DNA from: Choristoneura fumiferana
Taxonomy: Eukaryota > Arthropoda > Insecta > Lepidoptera > Tortricidae
DNA: 64,000 bases
Direction: 5' to 3'
NCBI RefSeq assembly: GCF_025370935.1
Contig: NC_133490.1
Coordinates: 11,547,604 to 11,611,603 of the forward strand
The notes under the pieces are model-generated. The model ran no database searches. It worked only from the letters and a program-made list of their open reading frames with translations, and was not told the origin of the DNA. Positions 21,501 to 31,034 of the stretch are shown one piece after another. Within the stretch, counting starts at the first letter, position 1; each line of letters begins with the position of its first letter. A program made the translations under genes and the position numbers.

Positions 21501-24467
21501 TTGCCTATCAATTTATTCTTATCATTTATATACCTCTGTACATCAATTAAATTATTTCAATACAAATAAACAAAATGTTTAGCAAAACTACCTAGTAGGT
21601 ACTGCAGATAATTCTAAAATATACATCAATACAAACTATACAAAAACACTACAATCACATCAATAAAATACTGACTCCACAGCAAATTAACTAGAGCGTG
21701 CGTAGATGATACTCATTCTCATAGCAAAATAACTTTTACTGTCAATTTGGCACCGGAAAATTAGGTACGACGACGAGCGGAGCGAGGAGGAGCGTTAGGT
21801 ACAATTGCGACCACAATGCGCGAGCCAAGCGAGCAAAGCGAGCGCGCCTCGGCGGCCGGCGAAGCGCCAGAACCTTATTTATTTAGGAAATAATTTGGTC
21901 CCTACTAGTGCTGGTTATGTAAAAATTATGTACATGCTGAAAATAAATTAATAGGTAATTATATATTTGATGTGAAAAAAATGAGGGGGACCTCAAATAG
22001 CTTCCTGAGAATGATAGAAGACAGGTGGGATTCGGATATTCTCCGCCGATATACCGACCTTCGTGTATGTAGGAAATAAGTAGTAGTTTTAGGTACCGTT
22101 TTTATTATAAGCATACATACTAATGTAGTTTTATAAGTGCTTTGTTACTAACAATTCTATGGATCTCTGTAATCTGCAAATAAATCATTTTTTTTATTTA
22201 TTAAAAATAGAAGCTATAATTTAAAAAAAAAGAGTTCTAATGTATGGTGTGCGTTAGTGATTATTAGCTGTGCAATAATAAAAACCGGCCAAGAGCGTAT
22301 CGGACACGCCCAAGATAGGGTTCCGTAGCCATTACGAAAAAAAAACAAGTAATATTATGTGTGTTATAACACAATTAAATAAAACACTTTCACGGCACTT
22401 ACGTCCTTTTGTTGAGAAGCGTAGTTTTTCGGCAATAACTCAAAAACGGTATATCCGATCATGTTGAAACCAATTTTCGTTTAAAGTATTTATTAAGCGT
22501 TACCTTTCCATATATTTTGCATATTTTTTGGTCAAGGTTTACAAGATAGAGGGAGGGGACACAATTTTTGCTACTTTGGGAGCGATTATTTCCGGAAATC
22601 TTCACTTAATCAAAAAAGTTTTTGAGAAACCTTGCTATGTTTTCAAAAGAGCTGTCGAACAATGTGCCACACGTTGATGCGAGTTAAAAAAAAAACAATT
22701 TCCGTTACGTGTATGGAGTGCAATATAAATATATATTTTTGTAATTTAACTACAAACCTAAATAGTGGCTTTGACAAGACCTCTGTACTTGAAATTTCAT
22801 TATTATACATCTTATTTCAATTTCACTATTACGAATATAATCTGCAGTTTATTACGTAATATTTTGAGTGAAGTATTTTACTGTGCAATCAGTAATTTTG
22901 ATGTGAATTCGGAATTTTTTTGGATAAAAAAAGATCTTTTTTTGATGTGCGTTTAAATACCTACTACCCATAACATATTAATTATAATTACACAGTTAGT
23001 GTGTGGTTTTGGTTACGATTGGGTCCACGTTCAGTATCCGTAGCCATTTCGAAAAAATTAAATATTCTTTTTTAAGGATTTCGTATTTTATACGGAATCT
23101 TCCAAGTTTAGGTATATTTTATACCTTAGGCTGCTATTTAATAGTAAAACTACTAATAATTCTCAAGCAAACTTAGCCGTTATAGTTTTCCTTGAAAGTT
23201 TGATATACTTACTACCATTTTGATTTTTTTTTTCATTTTTTCACCCACCGGTTTAGATTTTAGAGGGTTAGGGGGACGCTCGATTTTAATGAAAATGTTC
23301 ACTTTAAAGTTGAATATTTTGCAAACTTATCACTGAATGGAAAAATCATTTAGTAACCCCCTAATGGTTTTAAGAGACCTATCCAACAATATCCCACGCT
23401 ATAAGATTGGATGAGAAAAAATACGAATGTGTACGAAATATCAGGTCGGTATTTCCATGACCGTATTGTGTGGCCAAAAAGCCGTGGTGGCCTAGTGGTT
23501 TGACCTATCGCCTCTCAAAGAGAGGGTCGTGGGTTCAAACCCCGGCTCGCACCTCTGAGTTTTTCGAAATTCATGTACGGAATTACATTTGAAATTTACC
23601 ACGAGCTTTGCGGTGAAGGGGAAACATCGTGAGGAAACCTGCACAAACCTGCGAAGCAATTCAATGGTGCGTGTGAAGTTCCCAATCCGCACTGGGCCCG
23701 CGTGGGAACTATGGCCCAAGCCCTCTTGTTCTGAGAGGAGGCCTGTGCCCAGCAGTGGGACGTTATTATATAGGCTGGGATGATGATGATGATGATGATT
23801 GTGTGGCCGGTAAATAGTGCCACCCAATTTTGCGACACCTTGCATATTAATGTATTAAAACAATTGTATTAATATGTATTTGTAAATGTATACTTACGTT
23901 CGATGATGACGTTTATTGAGCCGTCGAAGCTTCCAGGAAGTTCTAGAAAAAAAAGAGTTATTAAGCATAGGTGCGTTATACAAAAGACATAAAATAAGTT
24001 CCTAGAGGAAGGACTACGAACACAAAAGATTAGAAATGCGAAAGTTTGTGTGTGTGTAAATGTCTGTGTGTGAAAGAAAGAAAGAAAGTGTTTGTTATCC
24101 TTCACGCTAAAACGGCTGGACGGATTTGGATGAAATTGTGTATTTAGGTAGCAGGACATCTGGAATAACACATAGGCTACTTTTTATCCCGATATTCCCA
24201 CTGGATTCCAGCACATGCATACGAAATTTTTAAATAATAAAAAATATGTAATAAAAGAATTGCTAGTTTAAAAATATAATATAAAACAACACACAAACAC
24301 CCAAACGGAATGTCAGTATGGCCGCGTCCGCTCGTCCGCTCTGCGCGCTTGACAACAAATGCAACGTTGATAAAAGTGAATATTAAACTTACTGTATCCC
24401 GCAACAGCACGAAGAATATCGAAAGCGTTGCTGGCGCGGTCACAACGTACACCACGGGTCAAATATC
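15071..24467 (-). CDS. Microexon gene, unknown product (nine exons seen)
   Basis: Nine short minus-strand exons, each bounded by AG acceptors and GT donors, read in one consistent phase. Seven of them have lengths divisible by three and carry phase 1 at both ends (75, 45, 45, 195, 54, 51 and 45 nt); the remaining pair (25 and 83 nt) adds up to a multiple of three and restores phase 1. The frame stays open across all joins. The longest exon shows C-ending codon preference. I do not recognise the protein: it starts Cys-containing (TRGVRCDRASNAF), has two hydrophobic IxVII stretches, then a Gly/Tyr/Arg-rich part (NYFICHPNYGSKWGWK) and a helical part (LIVLWIRELCDLAD). The 5' end is missing: an assembly gap lies directly beyond the first visible exon. 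No terminal exon could be fixed. Symmetric microexons allow cassette skipping, as known for microexon secreted-protein genes in other animals; use here is inferred. Confidence 0.6.
16102..16152 (-). CDS. Microexon gene, exon 8 (51 nt)
   Basis: Acceptor TTTTCGCAG, donor GTAAGT. Phase 1 in and out; encodes DINQWNKNYMIEIYIR. Confidence 0.55.
16190..16390 (+). mobile_element. Retroposon with AAATCAGCGCTG head and TTTC-type tail
   Basis: GGCGGAAAATCAGCGCTG ... AATAAATGTGTTCTTTTC, related to copies at 20195, 26760 and 55515. A LINE 3' end or SINE; non-coding. Confidence 0.55.
16647..16700 (-). CDS. Microexon gene, exon 7 (54 nt)
   Basis: Acceptor GTTTTTTTCAG with a good pyrimidine tract, donor GTAAGT. 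Phase 1 in and out; encodes AQKLIVLWIRELCDLAD, an amphipathic helical stretch. Confidence 0.6.
16760..16905 (+). mobile_element. Helitron-like 3' end remnant
   Basis: Degraded body with ACCGATT-type motif and a clean terminus CGCGCGCAACAGCTAG, as in the complete copies. Confidence 0.5.
16949..17233 (-). mobile_element. Poly-A retroposon, ~280-bp family (copy 2)
   Basis: Begins with a 20-base T-run then GACTGGATGGCAAACGAGC and ends CCTACCACCTGC; in retroposon sense it lies on the minus strand. Short frames on both strands recur in every copy and are therefore repeat-borne, not genes. Confidence 0.85.
17460..17476. repeat. Short telomere-like (CCTAA)3
   Basis: TAACCTAACCTAACCTAA, the insect telomere motif in three copies. 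Also seen singly or doubly at 50427 and 60836. Too short to mean more than an interstitial trace. Confidence 0.5.
17621..17815 (-). CDS. Microexon gene, exon 6 (195 nt)
   Basis: The largest exon. Acceptor TTTCATAG, donor GTGAGT. Phase 1 in and out. The chosen frame has a clear excess of C/G in third positions (GAC AAC TAC TTC ATC TGC) and encodes an aromatic, basic stretch (DNYFICHPNYGSKWGWK, HPSLILDSYGIRHAGLKADK). A second open frame (Ser/Thr-rich) has no such bias. No family recognised. Confidence 0.7.
17986..18290 (+). mobile_element. MITE with TACAAGCTTTT inverted ends (copy 1)
   Basis: TACAAGCTTTTATTTACTTT at the left and AAAAAAAGCTTGTG at the right, with internal CCAGTAGTCAGATTGACTTG and ACGGTTAATGGCATTGACTT. 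Copies at 47790 and 49446, plus partial ones at 35716 and 37725. Confidence 0.7.
18519..18552. repeat. (GT)n microsatellite
   Basis: About sixteen GT units, preceded by CGCA. Confidence 0.95.
18738..18754. repeat. (AC)n microsatellite
   Basis: Seven to eight AC units next to AGACAG motifs. Confidence 0.8.
18889..18971 (-). CDS. Microexon gene, exon 5 (83 nt)
   Basis: Acceptor AACATTTTAG, donor GTAAGA. Enters in phase 2, leaves in phase 1. The frame that joins the next exon encodes GHRHEQNSGLYAGSPSFFGA. The other open frame (VIGMNRILVC) would join the next exon in its poor frame. Confidence 0.55.
19442..19732 (-). mobile_element. tRNA-derived SINE with (GAT)n tail, reverse copy
   Basis: From TCATCATCATCATAAAGCC through CCTCCTCTCAGAACAAGAGG to the tRNA-like head AGGTCAAACCATTAGACCAC. 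Full length; followed by an (AT)n run at 19734-19752. Confidence 0.85.
19910..19934 (-). CDS. Microexon gene, exon 4 (25 nt, alternative 21 nt)
   Basis: Acceptor GTTTTTTTACAG. With donor GTATAC the exon is 25 nt, encodes GQLFSNC and gives phase 2 out, which fits exon 5. With the stronger-looking GTGAGT four bases earlier it is 21 nt and would break the frame. Both sites overlap, so alternative donor use is possible. Confidence 0.45.
20195..20360 (+). mobile_element. Retroposon 3' end with (TTTCTA)n tail
   Basis: GTAAAGCGGTCACGCGGAAG ... GCGAATAAATATTTCTATTTC; distant relative of the copies at 26760 and 55515. Confidence 0.5.
20945..21310. repeat. Degenerate AAATACATA array with LINE-like leader
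   Basis: A GCTAGCCTGTCGCCTACGG stretch common at LINE ends leads into about 280 bases of imperfect ~14-18-bp units around AAATACATA / AAAATATATAA (21020-21300). Similar degenerate arrays occur at 50088 and 50552. Confidence 0.55.
21402..21446 (-). CDS. Microexon gene, exon 3 (45 nt)
   Basis: Acceptor TATGTTACAG, donor GTAAGT. Phase 1 in and out; encodes GRAVGIFVDVIIPG. Resembles exon 2 (INVII) and exon 9 in length and ends. Confidence 0.6.
21760..21860. repeat. GC-rich GAGCGAAGCGAGCG-type patch
   Basis: Repeated GAGCGGAGCGAGGAGGAGCG and GCGAGCAAAGCGAGCGCG within AT-rich DNA. A comparable patch (GGAGCTTCGCTTCGTGGAGC) follows the degenerate array at 50345. Confidence 0.55.
22283..22625 (+). 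mobile_element. GGTTCCGTAGCC-family repeat, variant copy
   Basis: CCGGCCAAGAGCGTATCGG then AGGGTTCCGTAGCCATTACG; the later part (CAATAACTCAAAAACGGTAT) differs from the copy at 35975. Confidence 0.6.
23030..23430 (+). mobile_element. GGTTCCGTAGCC-family repeat, partial
   Basis: Shares TTCCAAGTTTAGGTATATTT, CACCCACCGGTTTAGATTTT and GACGCTCGATTTTAATGAAA with the copies at 35975 and 58076; 5' end missing. Confidence 0.7.
23465..23475. repeat. SINE target duplication, left
   Basis: ATTGTGTGGCC; repeated exactly at 23798-23808. Confidence 0.8.
23481..23797 (+). mobile_element. tRNA-derived SINE with (GAT)n tail, complete
   Basis: A-box-like TGGCCTAGTGG, B-box GGGTTCAAACCCC, a conserved body (AAACCTGCACAAACCTGCGA, AGAGGAGGCCTGTGCCCAGC) and a GATGATGATGATGATG tail. 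It is flanked by an 11-bp target duplication. Transcribed by Pol III and moved by a LINE in known relatives. It serves as the reference copy for the family here. Confidence 0.9.
23798..23808. repeat. SINE target duplication, right
   Basis: ATTGTGTGGCC, partner of the left copy. Confidence 0.8.
23898..23942 (-). CDS. Microexon gene, exon 2 (45 nt)
   Basis: Acceptor TTTTTTTTCTAG, donor GTAAGT. Phase 1 in and out; encodes LPGSFDGSINVIIE. Confidence 0.6.
24030..24210 (+). mobile_element. Helitron-like fragment
   Basis: GAAATGCGAAAGTTTGTG, an (AAAG)n run, AACGGCTGGACGGATTTGGA and CTACTTTTTATCCCGATATT match the 13631-14738 element. Both termini are lost. Confidence 0.6.
24393..24467 (-). CDS. Microexon gene, exon 1 seen (75 nt)
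   Basis: Acceptor is a poly-T tract then CAG; donor GTAAGT. Phase 1 in and out; only this frame is open. Encodes YLTRGVRCDRASNAFDILRA. The assembly gap starts 13 bases upstream, so earlier exons may be missing. Confidence 0.6.
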
Positions 24468-24479
24468 CTGAAAAAAAAA

Positions 24480-24489
24480 NNNNNNNNNN
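24480..24489. other. Assembly gap (10 N)
   Basis: A run of ten N, a conventional gap marker of unknown true length, inside an intron-like stretch of the microexon gene. Confidence 0.98.
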
Positions 24490-24658
24490 AAAGTGGGATA
24501 AAATAAATCGTAAACAGGTTTAAAGTATAATGCATATATACATCTATATACCTAAAGATACTCCTCTCGATTCTAAACAAAGTACTTTCAGGTTTTCATT
24601 TGTCGCACAAACATAGCTGTCTTGCACGTGCGGTAGCGGAGCGACAAAAGGTTGTAGG

Positions 24659-24883
24659 TAAAGCGGCAATTACACTGGGTCGTTCACCTAATGCGGTCGC
24701 CGAATTTGTTTCAAAGTACTTCGGCTAACGTTTCAAAGTACGTCTTCTCTACATTAGTCTGTCCGTCTACTGCGGCGGCCATATTAAGGCGGTGGCAGCT
24801 GTCGCTCGCCGAATGCGGCCGACTACCGTGTTCTTTACACTTTTGCGGTCGACGAAGAACGACTCAGTGTAATTGCCGCTTGA
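24659..24883. mobile_element. MITE with ~25-bp inverted ends, GC-rich body
   Basis: AAGCGGCAATTACACTGGGT at the left and its inverse ACTCAGTGTAATTGCCGCTT at the right. The body is rich in GCGGTCG motifs. Non-coding. Confidence 0.8.
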
Positions 24884-25202
24884 TTCACAATAAAGACTTG
24901 GCTTAAAGGTCTCGTTACCAAGCCACAATCTCCAAAAAAAAAAAAAAACGATTTGCAAATTGGTACTGGCAGTAGTGACACCATTTACGTTAACGCAGCG
25001 GGCCGCCTAAATTAAAAATGTAAGCGTCCCAGTTCGCGCTTCGCCCGGGCCGCTGGCTTGACGTACGTCAATGCCTTCGGACCAATTAAAAAAGTATCGG
25101 AGTTGTTCAGTCTCTTTGGACACCGTCGGTATTTAATTTGTTTTGTAATAATAGTCAAACGGGTACGCGGGCCACTTGATGGTAAGCATGACGATGATGA
25201 TG

Positions 25203-25512
25203 ATTATAAATTGAAAATACAAACTGAAATATAGATGCACAGACAAACCAGAAAAAATAAGAACAACACTGGGAATCGAACCCAGGTCCTCGGTATTCTA
25301 CTGTTGGTGATCAACAGTGGTGTAGCGGTATTGCACGCGGTACGGAATACCGAGGACTGGGTTCGATTCCCAGTGTTGGTTTATTTTTTCTGGTTTTCTC
25401 TGCATCTATATTTCAGTTTGTATTTTCAATTTAGGTTTTACGGGATGACCGTAAAAGTAAAAATTTGGAGTTGAAATAAAAAATACAAAAAAAGATTCCA
25501 AAAAACCAATCT
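25203..25512 (+). mobile_element. Inverted head-to-head dimer of a tRNA-derived SINE
   Basis: A complete plus copy (GTGGTGTAGCGG A-box, GGGTTCGATTCCC B-box, AAAAACCAATCTT end) is preceded by a partial minus copy of the same SINE. The centre CTGTTGGTGATCAACAG is a perfect short hairpin. Confidence 0.75.
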
Positions 25513-25548
25513 TGATGATGATTATGATATATTTTTATGTCATTAGGT

Positions 25549-25740
25549 TAATGCACAGAAAAAAACAGAAAATGGAAACAGGAAATGGGTTCGATTCCCA
25601 GTGATGGTCTTATTTTTCTGTTTTTTCTGTGCATCGTTATTTCAGTTGTATTTTCAATTTAGGTTTACGGATGACCGTAAAAGTAAAAATTTGAAATTGA
25701 AATAAAAAATACAAAAAGATTCCAATAAAACAATCTTAAC
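25549..25740 (+). mobile_element. tRNA-derived SINE (CCAATCTT-end family), partial
   Basis: Retains the B-box GGGTTCGATTCCC and the 3' body (GGATGACCGTAAAAGTAAAA); the head is replaced. Confidence 0.7.
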
Positions 25741-25743
25741 AAC

Positions 25744-25869
25744 CGTACACCATGCTACCAGAAATTATTTAAAAACTGACACGACTCTATTTTTAGAGCC
25801 GGTAGGACTCGTCAGCTGATATTTAACACGCTCCGCTGTGGCAGATATTAGTGCAGGTGGAGTGTACAA
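25744..25869. mobile_element. MITE (ACGACTCTATTTTTAGAG family)
   Basis: GTACACCATGCTACCAGAAA facing TGCAGGTGGAGTGTAC, with core ACGACTCTATTT.TAG shared with 42882-42983. Confidence 0.6.
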
Positions 25870-26029
25870 TGTACTTAATACGTTTTAAATTGATACAGCA
25901 ACTCGCACACGTCAGTAAATAGGCTTTGATCTCGCCAATTACCCGGCGAGCCGAATTCGTCGTTGTGTAACCAAAGAGCCAATTTGAAAGACATATTGTC
26001 AACCCCGATTGAGGAGGTTCGATCAAAAA

Positions 26030-26755
26030 AAATTGTACAAAAAACGTTTTAAATAGGAGCTGTTTTACTTACTTACTTACTTTCTTTTTTATTCACTGTA
26101 TGTACTAGCACAATATATAAGTTACTCTATGTGTACTAGCCAGTCATTAATTTAGTAATTTAATTTAATATTTTTAAAGTCACAAATAACAAGTTATCTA
26201 TTCATGTAGTTTTTATAATAGGTAATAGTGTGTAGTACCTGTAATATTATTTTTCACTTCTCGTGCTCGTAAAGTTCGTGTTTATGATGTATCTAGGCGA
26301 CATAAAATGACTTTTTATGCTCTAGTGCATAAAATAAAATCTTCGTCTAAGACCAACATAAGACCAAGGTAATCAGGTGTCAACAGCCACAAATAAAAAA
26401 GTTTCTACATATTATTTTAAATATTTTTAATTTATATAAAACTAGAAATCAATCAAACCAAACATAATAAATCAATAAAATGAAAAAAATGAATTATTAT
26501 AATAATGCATAAAAAATAAGAGGTACATAGAAAGTGAATTATTGTTTCCACTGTTGCTATTTCATTTACTCGCAATCTAAGTGAAAAGCAGAGTGTAAAA
26601 CTCGAATTAATCCTTAATCAATCCTTTACAATCTTAAATAATTAGTTTCCGAATGTGCTGCCCTTGCTCTCTGCTAGATGTCAAGTGGCGTTGACATTGA
26701 CAGCTATTATGACAGTTCTATTACAGTACCTACATATTTATAGCGGTCAGAGGGT
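26030..26755. other. Intergenic, AT-rich
   Basis: No gene or repeat ends recognised; a (TTAC)n run at 26070-26085. Confidence 0.4.
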
Positions 26756-26759
26756 TACG

Positions 26760-26960
26760 ATGGTGTTGGCTGAAAATCAGCGGTGGCGCGTTCTTAACGT
26801 CTCAGCATTATGCTGAGCCAGTATTCAATTCACAACCGGAATGACACATACTATATCTTACTCCCTATCTATACTGTCGTACTTAATAATATTGTTGTGT
26901 GTTGTGTACTGTTGTCTATTGTTATGTTGTGAATAAATGTATTTCTTTCTTTCTTTCTTA
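26760..26960 (+). mobile_element. Retroposon with AAATCAGCGGTGG head, (TTTC)n tail
   Basis: GGCTGAAAATCAGCGGTGGC ... GTGAATAAATGTATTTCTTTC; close to the copy at 55515-55655. Confidence 0.65.
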
Positions 26961-28620
26961 ATCAAACTACAAATCCAGAATATCATCGCGAAATTGTCGT
27001 ATTATCACGAAATAACGTAAGTTCAAGGATGCGTTTCAACCAGAGATGTGCAAAGATGTGTTACGAGGAACGTGTTTTTCATGAACCAATAGAATCGCTT
27101 CATTTACCTATCGTCGCTCCGCTCAGCTGTTTCCACCAGAGCAGTGCTGTGCGAGAATATGTAAATCTACGAATAAATAATAATTCAGGAATTGTAACTG
27201 CGTCTTAAAAATGGCATTCCGTGTCCTAGTTGGCGGGACGTAAAAGCGTGTTCTGCTTGCATTTCACTGACATCTGACATTACATCACGCGAGCAAACCA
27301 ATCCCTGCTTTCTTTCTGAATTTTAACCCACCTTATAATTATTATAAGCACGTCTATTTGCAAACTCGATAATGATTCGTAAGTATTTGAATCATAAGTC
27401 GTTTTGGTTTAAAGTATGGCCACTTTTTGTGTGGAATTTGTTCCGAGTTACGCTTCCTGACTTATTATTTATTCGTCGAGTTAAATGAAGTGTTTCTTTT
27501 GGTTCATTAAAAAACATTCCTCACAACACATCTTCCAACAGCTGCTGAAAGCTTGCCACTAAAACAAAAATTAAAGGGTCAAGCGCCCAAACAACACACA
27601 TTAAACTGATTACTTGTACGCTGCTCTTGGATAATATTAAAAGTTATAAAAGCCAACCAATTCTCTAGTTTATTTTGACACAATAGCAAACGGCGGCCGC
27701 AGACTGCTTTAAATTCCCGAAGTCAAGGCATTTGAATAAGGGACTGTCCATTTTTAGAGCCAACTGGGCGTGGAACCGCCAATTTGGAGGGTTAAAGACG
27801 CAAGTTTTGTCGGAAAGTAACTTCCGAGTTAACTAATTCTTTTTCATCCCACCTGTTAAAATAACCGTTAAAACCGACGATTTTTTCGCCAAAATTGCTG
27901 TCAGATGGCAGAAATGAGGGCCGACAACTAAGGTGCACTGTCTGAATAAAAAAAAACCGCGAACTGTTGCCGCCGGTTTTCTCTTTTCTAGTAGGTATTA
28001 AAGATTTCTTAAAATGGCAGCGCCATATTTAAAATTTACTGTCAAGCGCGCGGCCATTTTTAAAAATCTTTCTTGACTGCAGTGACACCTACGAATTAAT
28101 TTTCGCGAATTCGCGAATCTTATTAAAAATATCACCAAAAAAAACTACTTTAATTTTATAGATAAGCCGTACAGTGATAGTTTAGCATAAAATGGCATAT
28201 CTAATTAAATAACAATGAATGACCTTCAATTTCTGTGAACTTTATTATTCATTATCAAATATCTGATAACCAAATTTTTCTCAGTCATGTATTAAATAAA
28301 CTATAATTACAAAATAAAAACAATTACACTTACATTCAAAACACTGATTTATTTCGTAAAATATTAATTATTTACGAAACAAAGCCCTTTTATAGTCTTT
28401 CAATATCAAATAATAGTATAATACGAGGTTTCCAAAAATACCAGCGCACGGCAGCGGCCACACAGTGAAACTTGAGTAAACGATAAGAACGAAATTTCTT
28501 CCGTAGTGTTGTCGCGGCCGTTATAAATGCCATCCTTGTCTATTTATGAACGCATTCTCCAAGAATAAGCAAGCGAGATATAGGTCTACCAGTTTATATT
28601 TGTTAGTGAAATACGTCACC
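26961..28620. other. Intergenic, one imperfect fold-back
   Basis: No gene seen. At 27999-28076 AAAGATTTCTTAAAATGGC faces GCCATTTTTAAAAATCTTT, a small fold-back. Short frames near 28540 overlap the minisatellite that follows. Confidence 0.4.
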
Positions 28621-28625
28621 CGCCA

Positions 28626-28735
28626 ACGACGGGAGCCGGTCGCTTGCCACTCAAGGGTTTTTGACAGCGTGCCGGGAGCCGGTCGCATGCCAAACAAGGG
28701 TGTGCGGGACCCGGACGCTTGCCACTCCAAGGTTA
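28626..28735. repeat. ~36-bp minisatellite, three units
   Basis: GGGAGCCGGTCGCTTGCCAC, GGGAGCCGGTCGCATGCCAA and GGGACCCGGACGCTTGCCAC in tandem. Confined to a GC-rich island. Confidence 0.75.
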
Positions 28736-29153
28736 AAAAAGAAACAAATGAGTTTGTCGTACTTATATATGTGTACTTATGTACACTATGTATTCAATTT
28801 TTGAAAATAAATATAGGTATATAAATACGAGTATCAGCTAAATATTTTTCACTCGGCAACAAATTATTTTTTTGGCTGCCAAGTCGCCATCATTGAAGTT
28901 GCTACCTTATAGATATGGGCGTTTATAAATAACTAAGATAGTTTGTCAAGAGTTTTCTACTTTATTTACTAATCATATGTGTCCTATGGATCTGTGTAGT
29001 TTGAGAATATCGACGGGCGAAAGGCTAATGGCGTTAACCGACACTATTATGGGCGATATTGAGTTATATACATATTCGGAATCAGCAAATAGTATAGTTT
29101 AATAGTTTTTTTATTATTATTTTATTTGTTGCGTATCTTGTGACTTACTGAGA

Positions 29154-29159
29154 TTTTAT
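29154..29159 (-). terminator. AATAAA polyadenylation signal
   Basis: TTTATT on the plus strand, 55 bases beyond the stop of the 55-codon frame. Confidence 0.4.
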
Positions 29160-29213
29160 TAATATGGTAATAATGAATTTTTACATAAAAATAAAAATAA
29201 AAAACACATAAAA

Positions 29214-29381
29214 TTAACTAAAACGGGCTTCCTCTTCCAAAGGCAGTGCAGCGCGGGACATTGTACCCAAGACGCTGGCGGCGTTGCCTCGTTGCACTGC
29301 GAGGCTCAGTCTTTGGGCGAAGAAAAAGCCTGCTCTTTGGTCGCCAGATACGCCGATTAGTTTGTCCGACACTTCTTTCAT
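29214..29381 (-). CDS. Possible 55-residue protein gene, unknown
   Basis: ATG in good context (AAATATGAAAG) opens 55 codons encoding MKEVSDKLIGVSGDQRAG then FAQRLSLAVQRGNAASVLG and an acidic end. Third positions are coding-like. A plausible 3' splice site (AATTTGTAG) lies about 30 bases before the ATG, and an AATAAA on the minus strand follows the stop by about 55 bases. So it could be the last exon of a small gene, or an old retrocopy. No signal peptide or membrane segment. The conserved-looking FAQRLSLAVQRGN stretch suggests a real protein, but I cannot name its family. Confidence 0.45.
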   Translation of the reverse strand: MKEVSDKLIGVSGDQRAGFFFAQRLSLAVQRGNAASVLGTMSRAALPLEEEARFS

Positions 29382-29519
29382 ATTTTTTTTTGACTTGTGA
29401 CTTGCGTAACTACAAATTAGTACAAAACCCTGGTTGTCGAGTCTGATCCAGACTTGGCCGATTTTTTTACTTTCCAATCGTACAGTCAACCGGTTTAATA
29501 CCTAAGCCACCACAGAATA

Positions 29520-30510
29520 TAAAGTAGTCAGACTGACAGAAATATACTCGAACTCCATTAAAGCTGGATAGAGGAAAAACTAAACGAGCGTGCGTAAAAC
29601 GCAAGGCTTGTCCCGGCGATAATATATCGCGCACTAGACGCAGCTTCCTGGATCTTTATTAATTAAAACCATTTGTCTGAGGAAAATGAGACTTTTTTCC
29701 CGAATCCACTTCTGTGGAGAGTTGCGAACTTTGTGGTTTTTTTTAGATAATTAGGAACGTTTTTCCGATATGATAATTTACTATCTTATAAATACTTTAT
29801 TGTACATTATATTCTAAATAGGTTTTTAAAGGTGGAAAATAAAATATGCACCTACATTATTCATGTTTAAACTTGTTAGATAAATATTATTTATTAGTAA
29901 ATTAAATTAAGTTATAGTGCCTAAGTGTGTGGAATAATTTTGTTCGTATATTTTATTGTTAGTATTCTTTAATTTAATAATAAACCCGTCCAATACTTTT
30001 GACGCGAAAAACTAACAAACACACTCACAAACTTAATTCTACGACAAAGTAAGCAGCTAATTTTCATACCTAAAACCAGTAAAACGTACATGATCATAAA
30101 ATAAATACACATAGATACTACTAAACACATATATACAATTGTACACACGTTTGTTTTGGTATACTTTACGACCTTTCGTTCACGTACCGATTTTACTACT
30201 TACCTACGTTTCAGTTTCAGACGACTTTTTGACATTCAACAAAAAAGCGGAGGGTTAATGTTTAGGATGAATTTCGTGGTTGAGTTATGTTCCACCAAAA
30301 TCGTTAATGTTTACTTTTTAGGTTCCAACAGCAAACAAAAACACCTTCTATTTGTTCTTGCTATACTTTAGTTAGTGTTTGAAATGAAATACTGGACATA
30401 ATTTTATTAAGAATGAGCAAAAGGACTTAAAAATATTTTTTAATAAATACTTTAATAATTATTTACTGTATATAGTTGAGAATAAAAAAGTAGTGTTATA
30501 TTATAAAAAA
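29520..30510. other. Intergenic, AT-rich
   Basis: No gene or recognised repeat; several TAAATA-type simple runs. Confidence 0.4.
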
Positions 30511-30514
30511 AACA

Positions 30515-30570
30515 TCATCATCATCATATCTGCTGTAGGACGTCCACTGTTGGACATAGGCCTCCCGGTA
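30515..30570 (-). mobile_element. LINE/SINE tail fragment
   Basis: CATCATCATCATATCTGCTG then GACGTCCACTGTTGGACATA; same tail reversed at 40210-40280. Confidence 0.55.
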
Positions 30571-31034
30571 TTCCGGATTCTTCGCACAAAGAAATTCCGA
30601 GCATCTTTCTCCCTCGCTCGTTGCGTGACTGAGCCATATAAATACCCGTGGGAACAGGATAATAAAAAGGAGCGTGTGTTTTTTTCCCGAGATCCGCGAG
30701 TGTTTCAAGCAACGTAAATTTAAATCACGATTTCATCAAAAAAATATCGGACACGTATTTTTTCCTTTGTCAATGAAACAAAAGCTTTTGGAGCCGGTTA
30801 AAGTTCCACTTTTACAAAGGGGGCCCCTCCCTCCCACTTGTAGTGTGCTACACCATTCTCACGCCCTCACCTATGTATCCTAATAGTTAAGTATATATAT
30901 GGATATATATAATAATCATAGTACCCTCGCTTACATTCAGAATAAACCCAGCTTCAACCAAAACAGTTGCCTCCTTTCACGTCTACTCGTAACATCATAC
31001 ACTCCCGAACTTTGGCGCGATTCATCTTTGTCAT

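Noticed and set aside
23481..23560. tRNA-like A and B boxes (also in the CCAATCTT-end and 38.4-kb SINEs)
   Set aside because: They are heads of SINEs followed by conserved SINE bodies; no independent tRNA gene with a full cloverleaf was seen.
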